A program made the position numbers and the translations under genes. The notes beneath the pieces are model-generated. The model had not been told where the DNA came from, did not search any database, and worked only from the letters and a program-made list of their open reading frames with translations. From Pleionea mediterranea (GTDB taxonomy: Bacteria; Pseudomonadota; Gammaproteobacteria; Enterobacterales; Kangiellaceae), in assembly GCF_003148745.1 (NCBI RefSeq), contig NZ_QGGU01000007.1, positions 186,001 through 250,000 on the forward strand: 64,000 bases of DNA, written 5' to 3'. Of this stretch, positions 43,579 to 53,807 are shown in pieces; the first letter of the stretch is position 1, and each line of letters opens with the position of its first letter.

Positions 43579-46500
43579 ATGAAACGCATGTTAATTAACG
43601 CAACTCAGCAGGAAGAGCTGCGTGTCGCACTAGTCGATGGACAACGACTTTACGATCTGGATATTGAACTCCCTGGCCGAGAGCAAAAAAAGGCCAATAT
43701 ATACAAAGGCAAGATCACACGAATTGAACCAAGTCTTGAAGCCGCCTTTGTTGACTATGGTGCCGAACGCCACGGCTTCCTCCCTCTTAAAGAAATCGCC
43801 CGAAGTTACTTCAAAGATCCGTCTGTTCGTGGTCGCCTGAATATCAAAGATGTTTTATCTGAAGGTCAGGAACTGATTGTACAAATTGATAAAGAAGAAC
43901 GTGGTCAAAAAGGCGCCGCACTTACTACGTTTATCAGCCTTGCTGGTTGTTACGTTGTTCTTATGCCAAACAATCCTCGAGCTGGAGGTATATCACGCCG
44001 TATCGAAGGTGAAGAGCGGGATGACTTAAAAGCAGCCCTTAGAACCCTCGATATTCCAAAAGGTATGGGATGCATTGTTCGTACTGCTGGTGTTGGCCGC
44101 GAAGCCGAAGAGCTGCAGTGGGACATGGGCGTTCTGTTAAACATTTGGGACGCCATACAGAAAGAAGCTGAAGCACGCCCTGCTCCATTTCTTATTCATC
44201 AGGAAAGCGATGTATTAATTCGGGCGGTTCGTGACTCTCTGCGCCCAGACGTCGGTGAAATTATCATCGATAAACAGGAAGCATTTGATAAAGTCAGAAA
44301 TTACCTGCAACTGATTCGCCCCGACTTTGTTAATCGCGTCAAGATGTACAGTGATCGTGAGTTCCCACTGTTTAATCGCTATCAAATTGAGTCTCAAATT
44401 GAATCAGCCTTTAAACGCGAAGTTCAGTTACCTTCCGGTGGTTCTATCGTTATCGATCCTACCGAAGCACTCATCTCTATAGATATCAACTCGGCACGAG
44501 CAACCAAAGGCTCGGATATCGAAGAAACCGCATTAAATACCAACGTTGAAGCGGCGCAAGAAGTTGCTCGCCAACTTCGACTTCGAGATATTGGCGGATT
44601 AATCGTTATAGACTTCATTGATATGTCACCTGTGAAAAATCAACGTGAAGTTGAGCGAGTCTTATCAAAAGCGCTACAGCAAGATCGCGCTCGAGTACAA
44701 ATTGGCCGTATTTCACGCTTTGGTTTACTTGAAATGTCACGTCAACGACTGAAGCCGTCATTAGGTGAGTCCAGTCAGGAAACCTGCCCTCGTTGTAGTG
44801 GTGTTGGCAGAATTCGAGGTATTGAATCACTTGCCTTGTCTATATTCCGTCTGATTGAAGAAGAAGCAACCAAAGAATCAACATCACAGGTACAGGCCTT
44901 CTTACCTGTGGATGTAGCGACTTTCCTGCTGAACGAAAAACGCAAAATTATTGCCGCAATCGAAAAGCGCCGTCGAGTGAAAGTGGTTCTGGTACCGCAT
45001 CCCGATTTAGAAACACCACATTTCGAAATTTTAAGACTGCGTGAAGAAGACGTCACTCACGAACGTAGTTTTGAGTTAAAAATTGAAACGGGCGAAGACG
45101 AAGATACTTCCAGCTCACAAGCATACGCGCCTCCGGCAACTAAAGCCGTGTCTGAAGTACCTGCTGTCCAAACCATACAAGCGCCTACAACAGCGCCGGT
45201 TGTCAAACCCAAAAAAGACAGCAAGCCAGGATTATTGAAGCGTTTATTTGGTTCGTTGTTTGGTTCTGACGACAAGCAATCAGACAAAAAGAAAACAGAT
45301 TCAAAGTCCGACAAAGGTCGAAATCAACGTGGTGGTCAAAACCAGCGCCGTCGACGTAATCAGAGCAACCGTAAACCTCACTCTAAGCGACAAGACAGTC
45401 AAGGTGAACGTTCTTCGTCCAATAGAGACAACCGCTCTGGCGGAGGCCGCCGTAATCAGCAGCACGATCGTCAGGATTCCAGTCATCGTCAAGATTCAAG
45501 CCAGCGTCAGGATTCAAGCCAACGTCAAGAATCGAGTCGCTCAGACAGTCAGCAAGATAGCGGTCGACAAGATTCAGGACGCCAACAAAATCGTAAGCCA
45601 CGTCAAGAAGCGCCTAAAGTACAACGTGAAGAACGTGTACCCCGTGGCCAACGTCAGGAACAGCAAAAAGAAGCGCGTGCCCAAAACCGTAAAATAGCGG
45701 AACAAGCACAAGCATCCGATGGCAATAAACAAGTTTCTGAAAAGCCATCAACGAGTAATCGTGATCGAATGGCCTCGCAAGCTTCAATTCAAGTGTCTGA
45801 AAAACAGGTGTCGTCGCTTAAAGACTCTACCCGTAAAACAGCACCTGCTGAAGATCAACAGGCTGATGAGAACAAAGCTGTAGATGTGGTTAAGACAAAC
45901 GAAACAGCAGTGACAACACCAAAGCCTACAGAACAAAAATCATCTGCAGAAGCAAAACCTTCGGGTCAGGCTGAGCAAGCCTCTGAAGCCAATGTTGAAG
46001 ATAAAACAAGTGTATCAGCAGCGGATGTAAAAACGCCTGAAACAAACACTGCTACAAGTAAATCTGAAGCTGATGTTAAACCAACTGATAAAACGGAAAC
46101 AAAACAAGAAGCACCTGCCCCTGATCAAAGCAATAAAAGTTCAGAGGCAAAGTCAGACGATCTTGGTTCTTCCAGTGCAACGACTGAATCCGCTAAACAG
46201 GATGCAATAGCAACTAAAGCGCCTGTGAACAAGCCTGAATCAACAGAAACAGAAACCAAGGCAACTGCCAAAACGCCTGATGCAGACGAAAAAACGCCCA
46301 GTAAGCCAGCGGAAAAAGTAGCTTCAACAGCAACAGCAGGAAAAGCTGAAAGTCCTATGGCAAAGCCAGCGTCGATTGAAGCCTTTACTCCAATGTCTTT
46401 TTCTCACAAAGCTGACGTTGACTTATCAGCGCCTGTCAGTAAAAAAGTTGACGTTGAACAAAAGTCTGCAAGCAACAGTCCAATGGCGAAAGCGTCCATA

Positions 46501-46620
46501 GCGTCTGTTGAAAATTCTGAGTCACCAAGTGAAAGCAAGAAAACGTCTACTGCTGACGACTCTTCTTCTAAAGACTCTGAATCGAACGATGACAAAGATA
46601 AGCAGGACTCTTTATTTTAA
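43579..46620 (+). CDS. rne: Ribonuclease E
   Basis: Essential endoribonuclease and scaffold of the RNA degradosome, at the inner membrane. 1013 aa. The catalytic half (about 1-510) has the S1 domain ([24 protein letters not shown]), [21 protein letters not shown], and the zinc-link CPRC with cysteines 403 and 406. The C-terminal half is disordered: an Arg/Gln/Ser-rich region with RQDSSQ repeats (about 630-700, RNA-binding type), then a long Ala/Lys/Thr/Glu-rich tail ending [21 protein letters not shown] segment near residue 555 matches the amphipathic membrane-targeting helix. Confidence 0.97.
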   Translation: MKRMLINATQQEELRVALVDGQRLYDLDIELPGREQKKANIYKGKITRIEPSLEAAFVDYGAERHGFLPLKEIARSYFKDPSVRGRLNIKDVLSEGQELIVQIDKEERGQKGAALTTFISLAGCYVVLMPNNPRAGGISRRIEGEERDDLKAALRTLDIPKGMGCIVRTAGVGREAEELQWDMGVLLNIWDAIQKEAEARPAPFLIHQESDVLIRAVRDSLRPDVGEIIIDKQEAFDKVRNYLQLIRPDFVNRVKMYSDREFPLFNRYQIESQIESAFKREVQLPSGGSIVIDPTEALISIDINSARATKGSDIEETALNTNVEAAQEVARQLRLRDIGGLIVIDFIDMSPVKNQREVERVLSKALQQDRARVQIGRISRFGLLEMSRQRLKPSLGESSQETCPRCSGVGRIRGIESLALSIFRLIEEEATKESTSQVQAFLPVDVATFLLNEKRKIIAAIEKRRRVKVVLVPHPDLETPHFEILRLREEDVTHERSFELKIETGEDEDTSSSQAYAPPATKAVSEVPAVQTIQAPTTAPVVKPKKDSKPGLLKRLFGSLFGSDDKQSDKKKTDSKSDKGRNQRGGQNQRRRRNQSNRKPHSKRQDSQGERSSSNRDNRSGGGRRNQQHDRQDSSHRQDSSQRQDSSQRQESSRSDSQQDSGRQDSGRQQNRKPRQEAPKVQREERVPRGQRQEQQKEARAQNRKIAEQAQASDGNKQVSEKPSTSNRDRMASQASIQVSEKQVSSLKDSTRKTAPAEDQQADENKAVDVVKTNETAVTTPKPTEQKSSAEAKPSGQAEQASEANVEDKTSVSAADVKTPETNTATSKSEADVKPTDKTETKQEAPAPDQSNKSSEAKSDDLGSSSATTESAKQDAIATKAPVNKPESTETETKATAKTPDADEKTPSKPAEKVASTATAGKAESPMAKPASIEAFTPMSFSHKADVDLSAPVSKKVDVEQKSASNSPMAKASIASVENSESPSESKKTSTADDSSSKDSESNDDKDKQDSLF

Positions 46621-46651
46621 GAGCTCCATTGAGCTTTATACAGTGACTAAT

Positions 46652-46683
46652 AAAAAGCCCGGATAGTATCCGGGCTTTTTTTA
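46652..46683. terminator. rne / map terminator
   Basis: GCCCGGAT and ATCCGGGC form an 8-bp stem around AGT, with A5 and T7 on the two sides; between convergent genes and usable in both directions. Confidence 0.93.
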
Positions 46684-46746
46684 TATCGATGTTAATTTCT
46701 AATACTTTTTTTGATTCAAATTTTAACTTAAATTATTTAACGCCTA

Positions 46747-47493
46747 TCAGGCAATGGTTAATATTTTAGGTGCTTGGCGGGTTATTATCATTGTGTGCTC
46801 GAACTGGGCTGAAAGATTATTTTCACCAGAGATCAGCGTCCAACCATCCTTTGCGGTTTCTGTATATTGTGACTTTGTTGATAAGAAAGGTTCGATGGTA
46901 ATAACCATTCCTTCTTCTAAAATACGCTTGTCCTGCTTATCAAAGTAATTAGGAATACATTCAGGATACTCATGCAGGCGCTTGCCTATGCCATGACTGG
47001 CTAAATCACGTAAAGTTTTATAACCTGATTTTTTGGCACTTTGTTCAATCGCTTTACCAATCAAGTTAATCTTATTTCCGGCTTTTGCTACTTTAATCGC
47101 TTCATTCAAGGCTTTAGTTGTTGCATCAATTAAATGTTGTTTTTTGGGGTGCACAGGATCGACAAGAAACGTAAAACCTGTGTCACCGTAGTAACCATCT
47201 TTTTCAGCAGAAGCATCAATATTCACAATATCACCAGGCTGAATCACACGGCTACCGGGTATACCATGAGCCGCTTCTTCATTGACACTGATGCAGGTAC
47301 AGCCAGGAAAATTATACATAACACGTGGCGCAGAATTTGCGCCATGCTGTTTTAAAAACTGTTCACCAACTTGATCAAGCTGCTTTGTGGTTATTCCTGG
47401 CTTAAGCTGTTTTCCCATAGCTTTTACACACGCTGCCACAATTTGACTGATATGCTCCAGTTTTTCTTCGTCATGTTTTGATTGAATGATCAA
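46747..47493 (-). CDS. map: Methionine aminopeptidase, type I
   Basis: 248-aa metallo-aminopeptidase that removes the initiator Met. Metal ligands appear in NIDASAEKDGYYGDTGF (Asp, Asp), SHGIGKRLHE (His), ITIEPFL (Glu) and AQFEHTMII (Glu). Lacks the N-terminal extension of mycobacterial types. It is not beside rpsB, the usual site of the housekeeping gene, so it may be a second copy. 21 bp downstream of the isoaspartyl peptidase gene. Confidence 0.93.
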   Translation of the reverse strand: MIIQSKHDEEKLEHISQIVAACVKAMGKQLKPGITTKQLDQVGEQFLKQHGANSAPRVMYNFPGCTCISVNEEAAHGIPGSRVIQPGDIVNIDASAEKDGYYGDTGFTFLVDPVHPKKQHLIDATTKALNEAIKVAKAGNKINLIGKAIEQSAKKSGYKTLRDLASHGIGKRLHEYPECIPNYFDKQDKRILEEGMVITIEPFLSTKSQYTETAKDGWTLISGENNLSAQFEHTMIITRQAPKILTIA

Positions 47494-47513
47494 AGCTGTT
47501 CCCTATTAATTTA

Positions 47514-48599
47514 CTACTGATTATAGATTGCTGTATGAATATTCCCTTCTGCGTCGATATAACCTCGGTACATGCCTGCTGAATTAAATGAAAACACGGG
47601 CTCACCCTTTGGTGACATTCCCACAATTCCACCCTCTGCTTTCATGTTGACAAGTTTTTCCATAATGACTTCATCGGCAGCTTGCTGTAAGGGAATTTTT
47701 TTATAGAGTACGCGTGCGCATATATCATGAGCAACTGCGGCTCGAATAAAAAACTCACCATGTCCTGTAGCCGAAATTGCACAAGACTGATTATCGGCGT
47801 AAGTACCTGCGCCAATGATGGGCGAATCACCAATGCGCCCGAATTTTTTGTTTGTCATACCACCGGTGGATGTTCCTGCTGCTAGATCACCATTAACATC
47901 CAGGGCTACCGCACCCACTGTTCCAAATTTCTTATCATCTGGCCAACGCTGAACACTCATGAAAGGAGAAGCTTGTGAAACCGACTGCTGTTCATCTTCA
48001 GACAGCTGTGTTGAGTCAGAATCATCTTTTAACACATTCAACAATTGCTGCCATCGACGTTCCGTATAAAAGTAATCGGGAGAAACCATTTCAATGGATT
48101 GTTTCTTGGCAAAGGTTTCAGCTTTTTCACCACTTAACATCACATGGTTTGATTTCACCATAACAGCGTGGGCCAGAGTAATGGGGTTTTTAACTTTTGT
48201 AACACCAGCTATAGCACCAGCATTTAAATGCCTGCCTTCCATAATGGATGCGTCAAGTTCATTTGTCTTATGATGTGTAAATACAGCGCCTTTACCTGCG
48301 TTAAAAAGCTCTGAGTCTTCCATAATCATAATGGTTGCTTGAATCGCTTTTATACTGCTCTCACCCTGCTTTAACAACTTATAACCAGCACTAAGGGCTT
48401 GTTTCATTTTTTTATGATAAGCCGCCTCTAATTCTGGCGTCATATTACTTTTTAAAATGGTGCCTGCACCACCGTGAATTGCAATGGCAACTTTATTATT
48501 TTGTTTTTCTGCAAAGCCTGGCGCAGCACTCACTAATAAGAATGAAATTATGGCTGTTTTTAATAACAGCAAAATAGGTTTAACCTTTGAGTAATGCAT
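47514..48599 (-). CDS. Isoaspartyl peptidase / L-asparaginase (Ntn hydrolase)
   Basis: 361-aa precursor of a two-subunit enzyme that removes isoaspartyl residues from dipeptides and hydrolyses asparagine. Signal peptide about residues 1-30 (LLLKTAIISFLLVSAAPGFA) puts it in the periplasm. Self-cleavage at KFG-TVGAVALD exposes the nucleophile Thr227. AIHGGAGTI starts the mature chain and SATGHGEFFIRA is the substrate-binding motif. Upstream of map on the same strand. Confidence 0.93.
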   Translation of the reverse strand: MHYSKVKPILLLLKTAIISFLLVSAAPGFAEKQNNKVAIAIHGGAGTILKSNMTPELEAAYHKKMKQALSAGYKLLKQGESSIKAIQATIMIMEDSELFNAGKGAVFTHHKTNELDASIMEGRHLNAGAIAGVTKVKNPITLAHAVMVKSNHVMLSGEKAETFAKKQSIEMVSPDYFYTERRWQQLLNVLKDDSDSTQLSEDEQQSVSQASPFMSVQRWPDDKKFGTVGAVALDVNGDLAAGTSTGGMTNKKFGRIGDSPIIGAGTYADNQSCAISATGHGEFFIRAAVAHDICARVLYKKIPLQQAADEVIMEKLVNMKAEGGIVGMSPKGEPVFSFNSAGMYRGYIDAEGNIHTAIYNQ

Positions 48600-48691
48600 T
48601 TTATATCCCTCACTAAAATTGAAAGCATAGAGTTATTGAAACTCACGTTCTTTATTTTTCTGTTTTTTTATTGTTGGGTATTAGGTACCGA

Positions 48692-49081
48692 TTAATTTGC
48701 AAAAAACTGTACTAAATTAGCGACAACACTAATGATAATAACGATCCAGGTAACTAAAGTACCCCAAAAGCGACCAAAGGACACTCCAGGACTGCCACTT
48801 AACCCCTGAGCATGGAGTAGGCGAGATAAGACGAGCAAACTACCTAAAACATGCATTAACCAGCCATTGACACCGTTTAGCTCCAAAGCTGCCATTAGTA
48901 TCAAAACGATGGGAATGTACTCGATAGCATTGGCATGAACCCTGACGGCACGCCTTAAATCATCGACACCGCCATTGCCAATACCAACCTTATTTTTTCG
49001 TCTTAAATAAACCACACGGATCGCTAACGCTAATATTAGTATGCCGCACAGGGATGCGTATAAAGATGTAATGGATATCAT
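48692..49081 (-). CDS. MAPEG family membrane protein
   Basis: 129 aa with four hydrophobic helices (SLYASLCGILILALAIRV; IEYIPIVLILMAALELNG; LGSLLVLSRLLHAQG; TLVTWIVIIISVVANL), the eicosanoid/glutathione metabolism membrane protein fold. RAVRVHANAIEYIP is the family signature. Bacterial members are often linked to glutathione-dependent detoxification; not specific here. Confidence 0.9.
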   Translation of the reverse strand: MISITSLYASLCGILILALAIRVVYLRRKNKVGIGNGGVDDLRRAVRVHANAIEYIPIVLILMAALELNGVNGWLMHVLGSLLVLSRLLHAQGLSGSPGVSFGRFWGTLVTWIVIIISVVANLVQFFAN

Positions 49082-49196
49082 GGCAGACCTTATATTCGAA
49101 TTATTTGATTTCGAGTATAGACACTTCTAAAAAAGAATGGAACTAAGCCATTTAAGAGCCCTTTAAAGTTGGACGTGGCAAGAGTTTTGAGACGGG

Positions 49197-49799
49197 TTAT
49201 TGCTGCTCCATTACTTCATCAGAAGTCACCAAACTGACGTCTTGCAAAATAACAGGATAAGCTGGTACAGAATCTCCTATGTCATCAATAGAACCCGTTG
49301 GTATTTTAGATATGGCCTCAACCACATCCATCCCCTGTACGACCTGGCCAAAAACCGTGTAACCATAGCCCACATTGGTATCGTTGCGATGATCAAGATT
49401 TTTATTATGGCGAAGATTAATAAAAAACTGACTGTCAGCACTGTCCTTATCGGTAAAACGAGCCATGGATATAGTGCCTCTGGTATTTTTTAGGCCGTTT
49501 TTGGCTTCATTTTTAACGGCATCAAACACTTCAATAGGTTGATAAGTTTTATCATAACCGCCGCCCTGAATAACAAAGTCTTCCTTTACGCGATGAAACA
49601 CAGTACCGGTATAACGCCCTGCTTCAACGTAACGCAAAAAGTTCTCAACCGTACTCGGTGCTTTTTCTTTGTTCAGGGTTAAAAAAATATCACCATAGTT
49701 GGTTTGCAGCTTCACCAAACTGTTTTCTGCCGCTTTAGTTCCAAAAGAAAAAGCAATAAACAAAGCGGCAATAAAGCAACCACTAAAAACTCTAAACAT
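49197..49799 (-). CDS. Periplasmic cyclophilin-type peptidyl-prolyl isomerase
   Basis: 200 aa from the ATG at 49797-49799. Signal peptide FRVFSGCFIAALFIAFSFGTKA, then the cyclophilin domain (VKLQTNYGDIFLTLN; NFLRYVEAGRYTGTVFHRV; FVIQGGGY; NVGYGYTVFGQVVQGMDVVEAI). Resembles PpiA-type enzymes assisting envelope protein folding. The frame continues upstream to 49850 without a better start. Confidence 0.92.
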   Translation of the reverse strand: MFRVFSGCFIAALFIAFSFGTKAAENSLVKLQTNYGDIFLTLNKEKAPSTVENFLRYVEAGRYTGTVFHRVKEDFVIQGGGYDKTYQPIEVFDAVKNEAKNGLKNTRGTISMARFTDKDSADSQFFINLRHNKNLDHRNDTNVGYGYTVFGQVVQGMDVVEAISKIPTGSIDDIGDSVPAYPVILQDVSLVTSDEVMEQQ

Positions 49800-49900
49800 G
49801 CTGACTACCCTATTGATAATAAACAGGAGGCAAACTCGTTGAGCATCCACCGATTAAATACTGCCCGATTGTATGACAGTTGAACCGGTAAATTAAAGCT

Positions 49901-51124
49901 TCAGGCAACTTTTTTAATTAAAAGCGATGCATTAGTACCGCCAAAACCAAAGGAGTTGGACAATGCTGCATCAAAACGCCTGGTTACCGATTGGTTAGCC
50001 GTGTAGTCTAAATCACAGTCAGGATCCGGTGTTATAAGATTGATGGTTGGCGCTATCCGCTCATGTTGCATACTTTTTATGGTGTATATAAGCTCTGCGG
50101 CCCCCGCAGCGCCTAACATATGCCCTGTCATGGATTTGGTTGAGCTTATGGTTAATGATTTACTATGAGCCGAAAACAACCGTTTTATGGCTAATGTTTC
50201 AATCTTGTCGTTCAGCGGTGTCGAGGTACCATGGGCATTAATATAACCCACTTGTTCAAGTTCCAGACCCGACATTTCAATGGCTTTTTGCATGGCAGCA
50301 ACCTGTCCTTTTCCCTCGGGACAAGGCGCTGTTAAATGGTGTGCGTCAGAGGTTGCACCAAAACCGGCAATCTCGGCGTAAATTGTTGCATTACGTCGTA
50401 TGGCTGATTCCATACTTTCAAGTACCAAAATACCAGCCCCTTCCCCCGACACAAAACCGCTGCGGTTTTTATCAAATGGTCTTGACGCACAGGATGGGTT
50501 ATCCACTTGAGTATTAAGTGCATTCAACCGGGAAAAACCCGCCAGACTCAATGGTGTAATGGTTGCTTCCGAGCCTCCAGTAATCACTTTATCCACTTCA
50601 CCCACAGCAATCATTTTACAGGCATCCATTATGGCATGGGCTGACGTTGCACAAGCCGAACTGACACCGTAACTGGGACCTTCAAAACCATAACGGGCGG
50701 ATATAACGCCTGACGCCATACCAATGACCGATGATGGAATAAAAAAGGGAGTGACACGTCTGATTTTTCCATTAATCACTTTAGGATGTTCCCGTTCGAT
50801 ATTACTTATTCCACCCTGCCCGGATCCAATCACAACGCCCACATGTTTTTGGTGAAATAACTCTGAGTCTTCTAAAGCTTGTTGTGTCGCAATTAATGCA
50901 TATTGAATGAAGGGATCCAGATGGCGAGAGTCTTTCCCTTCTAAATAGTCTTGATAATGAGAAGGTACTTCACCTGCAATTTTTATTGGAAATGTGTCTG
51001 TTTCAAACTTTTTTATATAATCGATGCCCGACTGACCAGCAATAAGACGACTCCAGTTTTCATCAACGCCAATGCCAAGGGGACTAATGATACCCATACC
51101 CGTCACTACCACACGATTCAGCAT
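49901..51124 (-). CDS. fabF: Beta-ketoacyl-ACP synthase II
   Basis: 407 aa from the ATG at 51122-51124, matching the family N-terminus MLNRVVVTGMGIISPLG; an ATG five codons earlier is possible. Catalytic Cys in GVSSACATSAH, His in INAHGTSTPLND and His in SMTGHMLGAAGA complete the Cys-His-His triad. Elongates acyl-ACP with malonyl-ACP. It is not next to an acyl carrier protein gene, so it may be a second copy with specialised use rather than the housekeeping one. Confidence 0.94.
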   Translation of the reverse strand: MLNRVVVTGMGIISPLGIGVDENWSRLIAGQSGIDYIKKFETDTFPIKIAGEVPSHYQDYLEGKDSRHLDPFIQYALIATQQALEDSELFHQKHVGVVIGSGQGGISNIEREHPKVINGKIRRVTPFFIPSSVIGMASGVISARYGFEGPSYGVSSACATSAHAIMDACKMIAVGEVDKVITGGSEATITPLSLAGFSRLNALNTQVDNPSCASRPFDKNRSGFVSGEGAGILVLESMESAIRRNATIYAEIAGFGATSDAHHLTAPCPEGKGQVAAMQKAIEMSGLELEQVGYINAHGTSTPLNDKIETLAIKRLFSAHSKSLTISSTKSMTGHMLGAAGAAELIYTIKSMQHERIAPTINLITPDPDCDLDYTANQSVTRRFDAALSNSFGFGGTNASLLIKKVA

Positions 51125-51223
51125 ATTGTTACAACCCATTCAATAATTTTCATAATTATTAGTGAATGGTATGTACAAAGGATGGCAAATTTATGGCGTT
51201 CTTATGACAGAGAGAACAGATAT

Positions 51224-51254
51224 AAAAAAGGGAAGCCTTTTGCTTCCCTTTTTT
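51224..51254 (-). terminator. prc terminator
   Basis: GGGAAGC and GCTTCCC form a 7-bp stem with a five-base loop between A6 and T6 runs, directly downstream of prc. Confidence 0.92.
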
Positions 51255-51288
51255 ATAGTTGGCTTGATGAACTTTAGATTATTAAAAC

Positions 51289-53454
51289 CTATTTATTTTC
51301 AGCCAGTTTCTTACTGCGCTTGAGTGCAATGTAATCCACCAAAATATTCCCGGTTTCTTCTAACTTGTAATCATCGTCTTCAAAAACAGACTCATCAAAA
51401 TCTTTTAAAGTATCAACCGGTTTTAACCCTTTGTCTTTTAGGCGCTGATTAATACGTGCCAGTTTTTTGGCTTTTCGCTCATCAATTTCAGCCTTTCTCT
51501 TTTTCATATTAAGCGAAATGGTGTCATCATTTTTGCGCGCCTGATATTCGGCAATATCTTCTTCAAGATAAGCGAACTCCTTGCTGCTTTCTCGACGCAT
51601 TTTATGACGCTGATCAAGGGCAGATACAAATTCATTCACTTCATTAACAGGCTTATAGTTCGCCTGCTTAATGGTATCCCACGCCAAAGCATTGTCGTAG
51701 CTGCTCTCACCAAAATCCTCTCTGGAAAATCTGGATGGGTAGCTGATATCCGGTACCACACCACGATGCTGTGTTGTTTCACCCGACACACGGTAAAATT
51801 TGGAAGTGGTTAATTTGATTTGACCAAGCTGAGTGTCCAAAAGACCTCTAAAATGGTTCAAGTCGCGCAGCGTTTGAACTGTGCCTTTGCCAAAGGTTTG
51901 CTCACCAACAATCACACCACGACCATAATCCTGAATTGCACCGGCAAATATTTCCGACGCTGATGCGCTAGCCCCATTAACTAATACGGCTAACGGACCA
52001 TCATAAACAACACCCGGATCAGAGTCTGGGAACACATGAACCCGATTCCGAGAATCTTTCTGCTGCACAACAGGGCCTCGATCAATAAACAATCCGGTTA
52101 AATCAACCGCTTCATCTAAAGCGCCGCCACCATTGTTTCTTAAATCGATCACTAGGCCATCGACGCCCTCTTTCTTAAAAGACTCAATAAACTTGGCAAC
52201 GTCTTTTGATGTGCTTTTATAGTCAGGCAGACGTTTGTTGTATTTAGCATCCCAGTCAACATAAAATTTGGGGATTTCTATCACACCAAACTTATACTGT
52301 TGATTATTATTGTCTATTTCAATAACTTTTGATTTAGCTGAGAGTTCTTCTAATTTCACCTGCTCTCGAATAAGGCTTACGGTTTTGGTTTCGCCGGCAA
52401 TCACTTCTTCTTTTGGCAGTATTTGCAACTTAACTTCTGTGCCCGCTTCACCACGAATAAGATCAACCACATCATCAAGGCGCCAGCCAATCACATCTTC
52501 AACAGCATTATCACCCTGCCCAACACCAATGATTCTATCACCTACTTTAATCTGCTTTGATTTGTCTGCCGGTGCACCGGTTACCAGTTTATTAACTTTG
52601 GTATAAACATCATCTACTTGCAAAACAGCACCAATACCTTCCAGAGACAACTTCATTTCGATGTCAAAATTTTCAGCTTCCCGTGGCGAAAAGTAGGTCG
52701 CATGAGGCTCGATGGTCAAGGCAAAAGCATTCATAAAGTATTCAAAAATGTCTTCACTTTTATTCTGGCTCATGCGTCGTTTTGCCATGTTATAACGCTT
52801 GGTTAAAACCTCTTTGGTTTCTTCCCAACTTTTTTCCGCCAGAACCAAGCTCAAGGCATCGGCTTTAACCCGTTTGCGCCATAACTCATTTAACTTTTTT
52901 TCATCGGATATCCACTCAACATCTTCCCGGTCATAACGATAGGTTTCATCTTTTTCAAAATCGAATGGAGTTTCAAGCAAACTTAAAGCATAGTCGTAAC
53001 GATCGATCCAACGGTTTTGAAAAACCTGATAGATATCGTAAGCGGGTTTAAGATGACCGCTGATGATGTTGTCATCAATCATATTTTGAAATCGTTGAAA
53101 ATCTTTAACATCTTGAGCTAAAAAGTAGCTTTTATTACCGTCTAAAATATCAATGTATTTGTTTAAAATCTGCCCGGATAACTCATCATTTCGACGGATA
53201 CTGGGTTTTAAATAATGAAGCTCAGAAAATATTCTGGCGATGTAACGACTGGCACGACCATGACTTGGCTTAGGTAACAAAGACTCCTGCGTCGGTCCTT
53301 CAATAAGCGACTTATCTGTATTCGCATGCTTTTCTGGTGGCTGCTGTGCCACAATGGCAAGCGGTACAACCAACAATAAGGCGAATGAAAAGCCTTTAAA
53401 CTTTTTCAGTGATTGAAACAGATTTTGTTTAAGCCATACAAACGTCATATACAT
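51289..53454 (-). CDS. prc: Tail-specific protease Prc (S41A)
   Basis: Periplasmic protease that degrades proteins with non-polar C-termini, including the lytic transglycosylase-regulating MepS in E. coli. 721 aa. Signal anchor near residue 25 (GFSFALLLVVPLAIVAQ), N-terminal helical domain, PDZ (LSLEGIGAVLQVDDVYTKV; GRIIGVGQ-like), protease core with Ser in GASASASEIFAGAIQDY and Lys in EQTFGKGTVQ, and a Lys/Arg-rich DUF3340-type C-terminal region. Start is ATG at 53454; a second ATG two codons later has GGGA and may be the true one. Confidence 0.94.
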   Translation of the reverse strand: MYMTFVWLKQNLFQSLKKFKGFSFALLLVVPLAIVAQQPPEKHANTDKSLIEGPTQESLLPKPSHGRASRYIARIFSELHYLKPSIRRNDELSGQILNKYIDILDGNKSYFLAQDVKDFQRFQNMIDDNIISGHLKPAYDIYQVFQNRWIDRYDYALSLLETPFDFEKDETYRYDREDVEWISDEKKLNELWRKRVKADALSLVLAEKSWEETKEVLTKRYNMAKRRMSQNKSEDIFEYFMNAFALTIEPHATYFSPREAENFDIEMKLSLEGIGAVLQVDDVYTKVNKLVTGAPADKSKQIKVGDRIIGVGQGDNAVEDVIGWRLDDVVDLIRGEAGTEVKLQILPKEEVIAGETKTVSLIREQVKLEELSAKSKVIEIDNNNQQYKFGVIEIPKFYVDWDAKYNKRLPDYKSTSKDVAKFIESFKKEGVDGLVIDLRNNGGGALDEAVDLTGLFIDRGPVVQQKDSRNRVHVFPDSDPGVVYDGPLAVLVNGASASASEIFAGAIQDYGRGVIVGEQTFGKGTVQTLRDLNHFRGLLDTQLGQIKLTTSKFYRVSGETTQHRGVVPDISYPSRFSREDFGESSYDNALAWDTIKQANYKPVNEVNEFVSALDQRHKMRRESSKEFAYLEEDIAEYQARKNDDTISLNMKKRKAEIDERKAKKLARINQRLKDKGLKPVDTLKDFDESVFEDDDYKLEETGNILVDYIALKRSKKLAENK

Positions 53455-53807
53455 CCCAACTTTTCAATAATGGATTACTGGGTTAAGAACATAAGAAAGT
53501 AACCTTTCTTTTTCTCCAAATAAATATTGAGCTATGTTCATCAAAACCCTAAAATTCAGGCCAACATTATTTCAATAATGCTATTCTCCATAAGAGCCAT
53601 CTTAACGTGCTTTTACAGGGAACAGAAGTTTTGACCCTTGTTTAATTCGATGGTTTCATCTCTATTAAGCAAATAAATTGTTACCGTCACAAGTAAAATA
53701 TTGCAAGAATTCGTTACAGGTCACAATATTCCTACCTGTATTTCACTTTGATTCCACTATAGTATAGTTAACATACTGTTTTTGTGGGCAAATTTTACGG
53801 TTTTAAA
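53455..53807. other. Divergent prc / YiiX-like regulatory interval
   Basis: About 350 bp without a gene. It holds AAGAAAG/CTTTCTT (53493-53510), a weak hairpin near the prc start; the 7-bp dyad TACAGGT-N12-ACCTGTA (53715-53740); and TATAGT boxes at 53758-53768 facing the downstream gene. The middle part shows nothing recognisable. Confidence 0.45.

Noticed and set aside
45248-45697. 149-codon frame inside rne
   Set aside because: It is a shifted frame over the Arg/Gln/Ser repeat region of RNase E, with biased composition and no ribosome-binding site.
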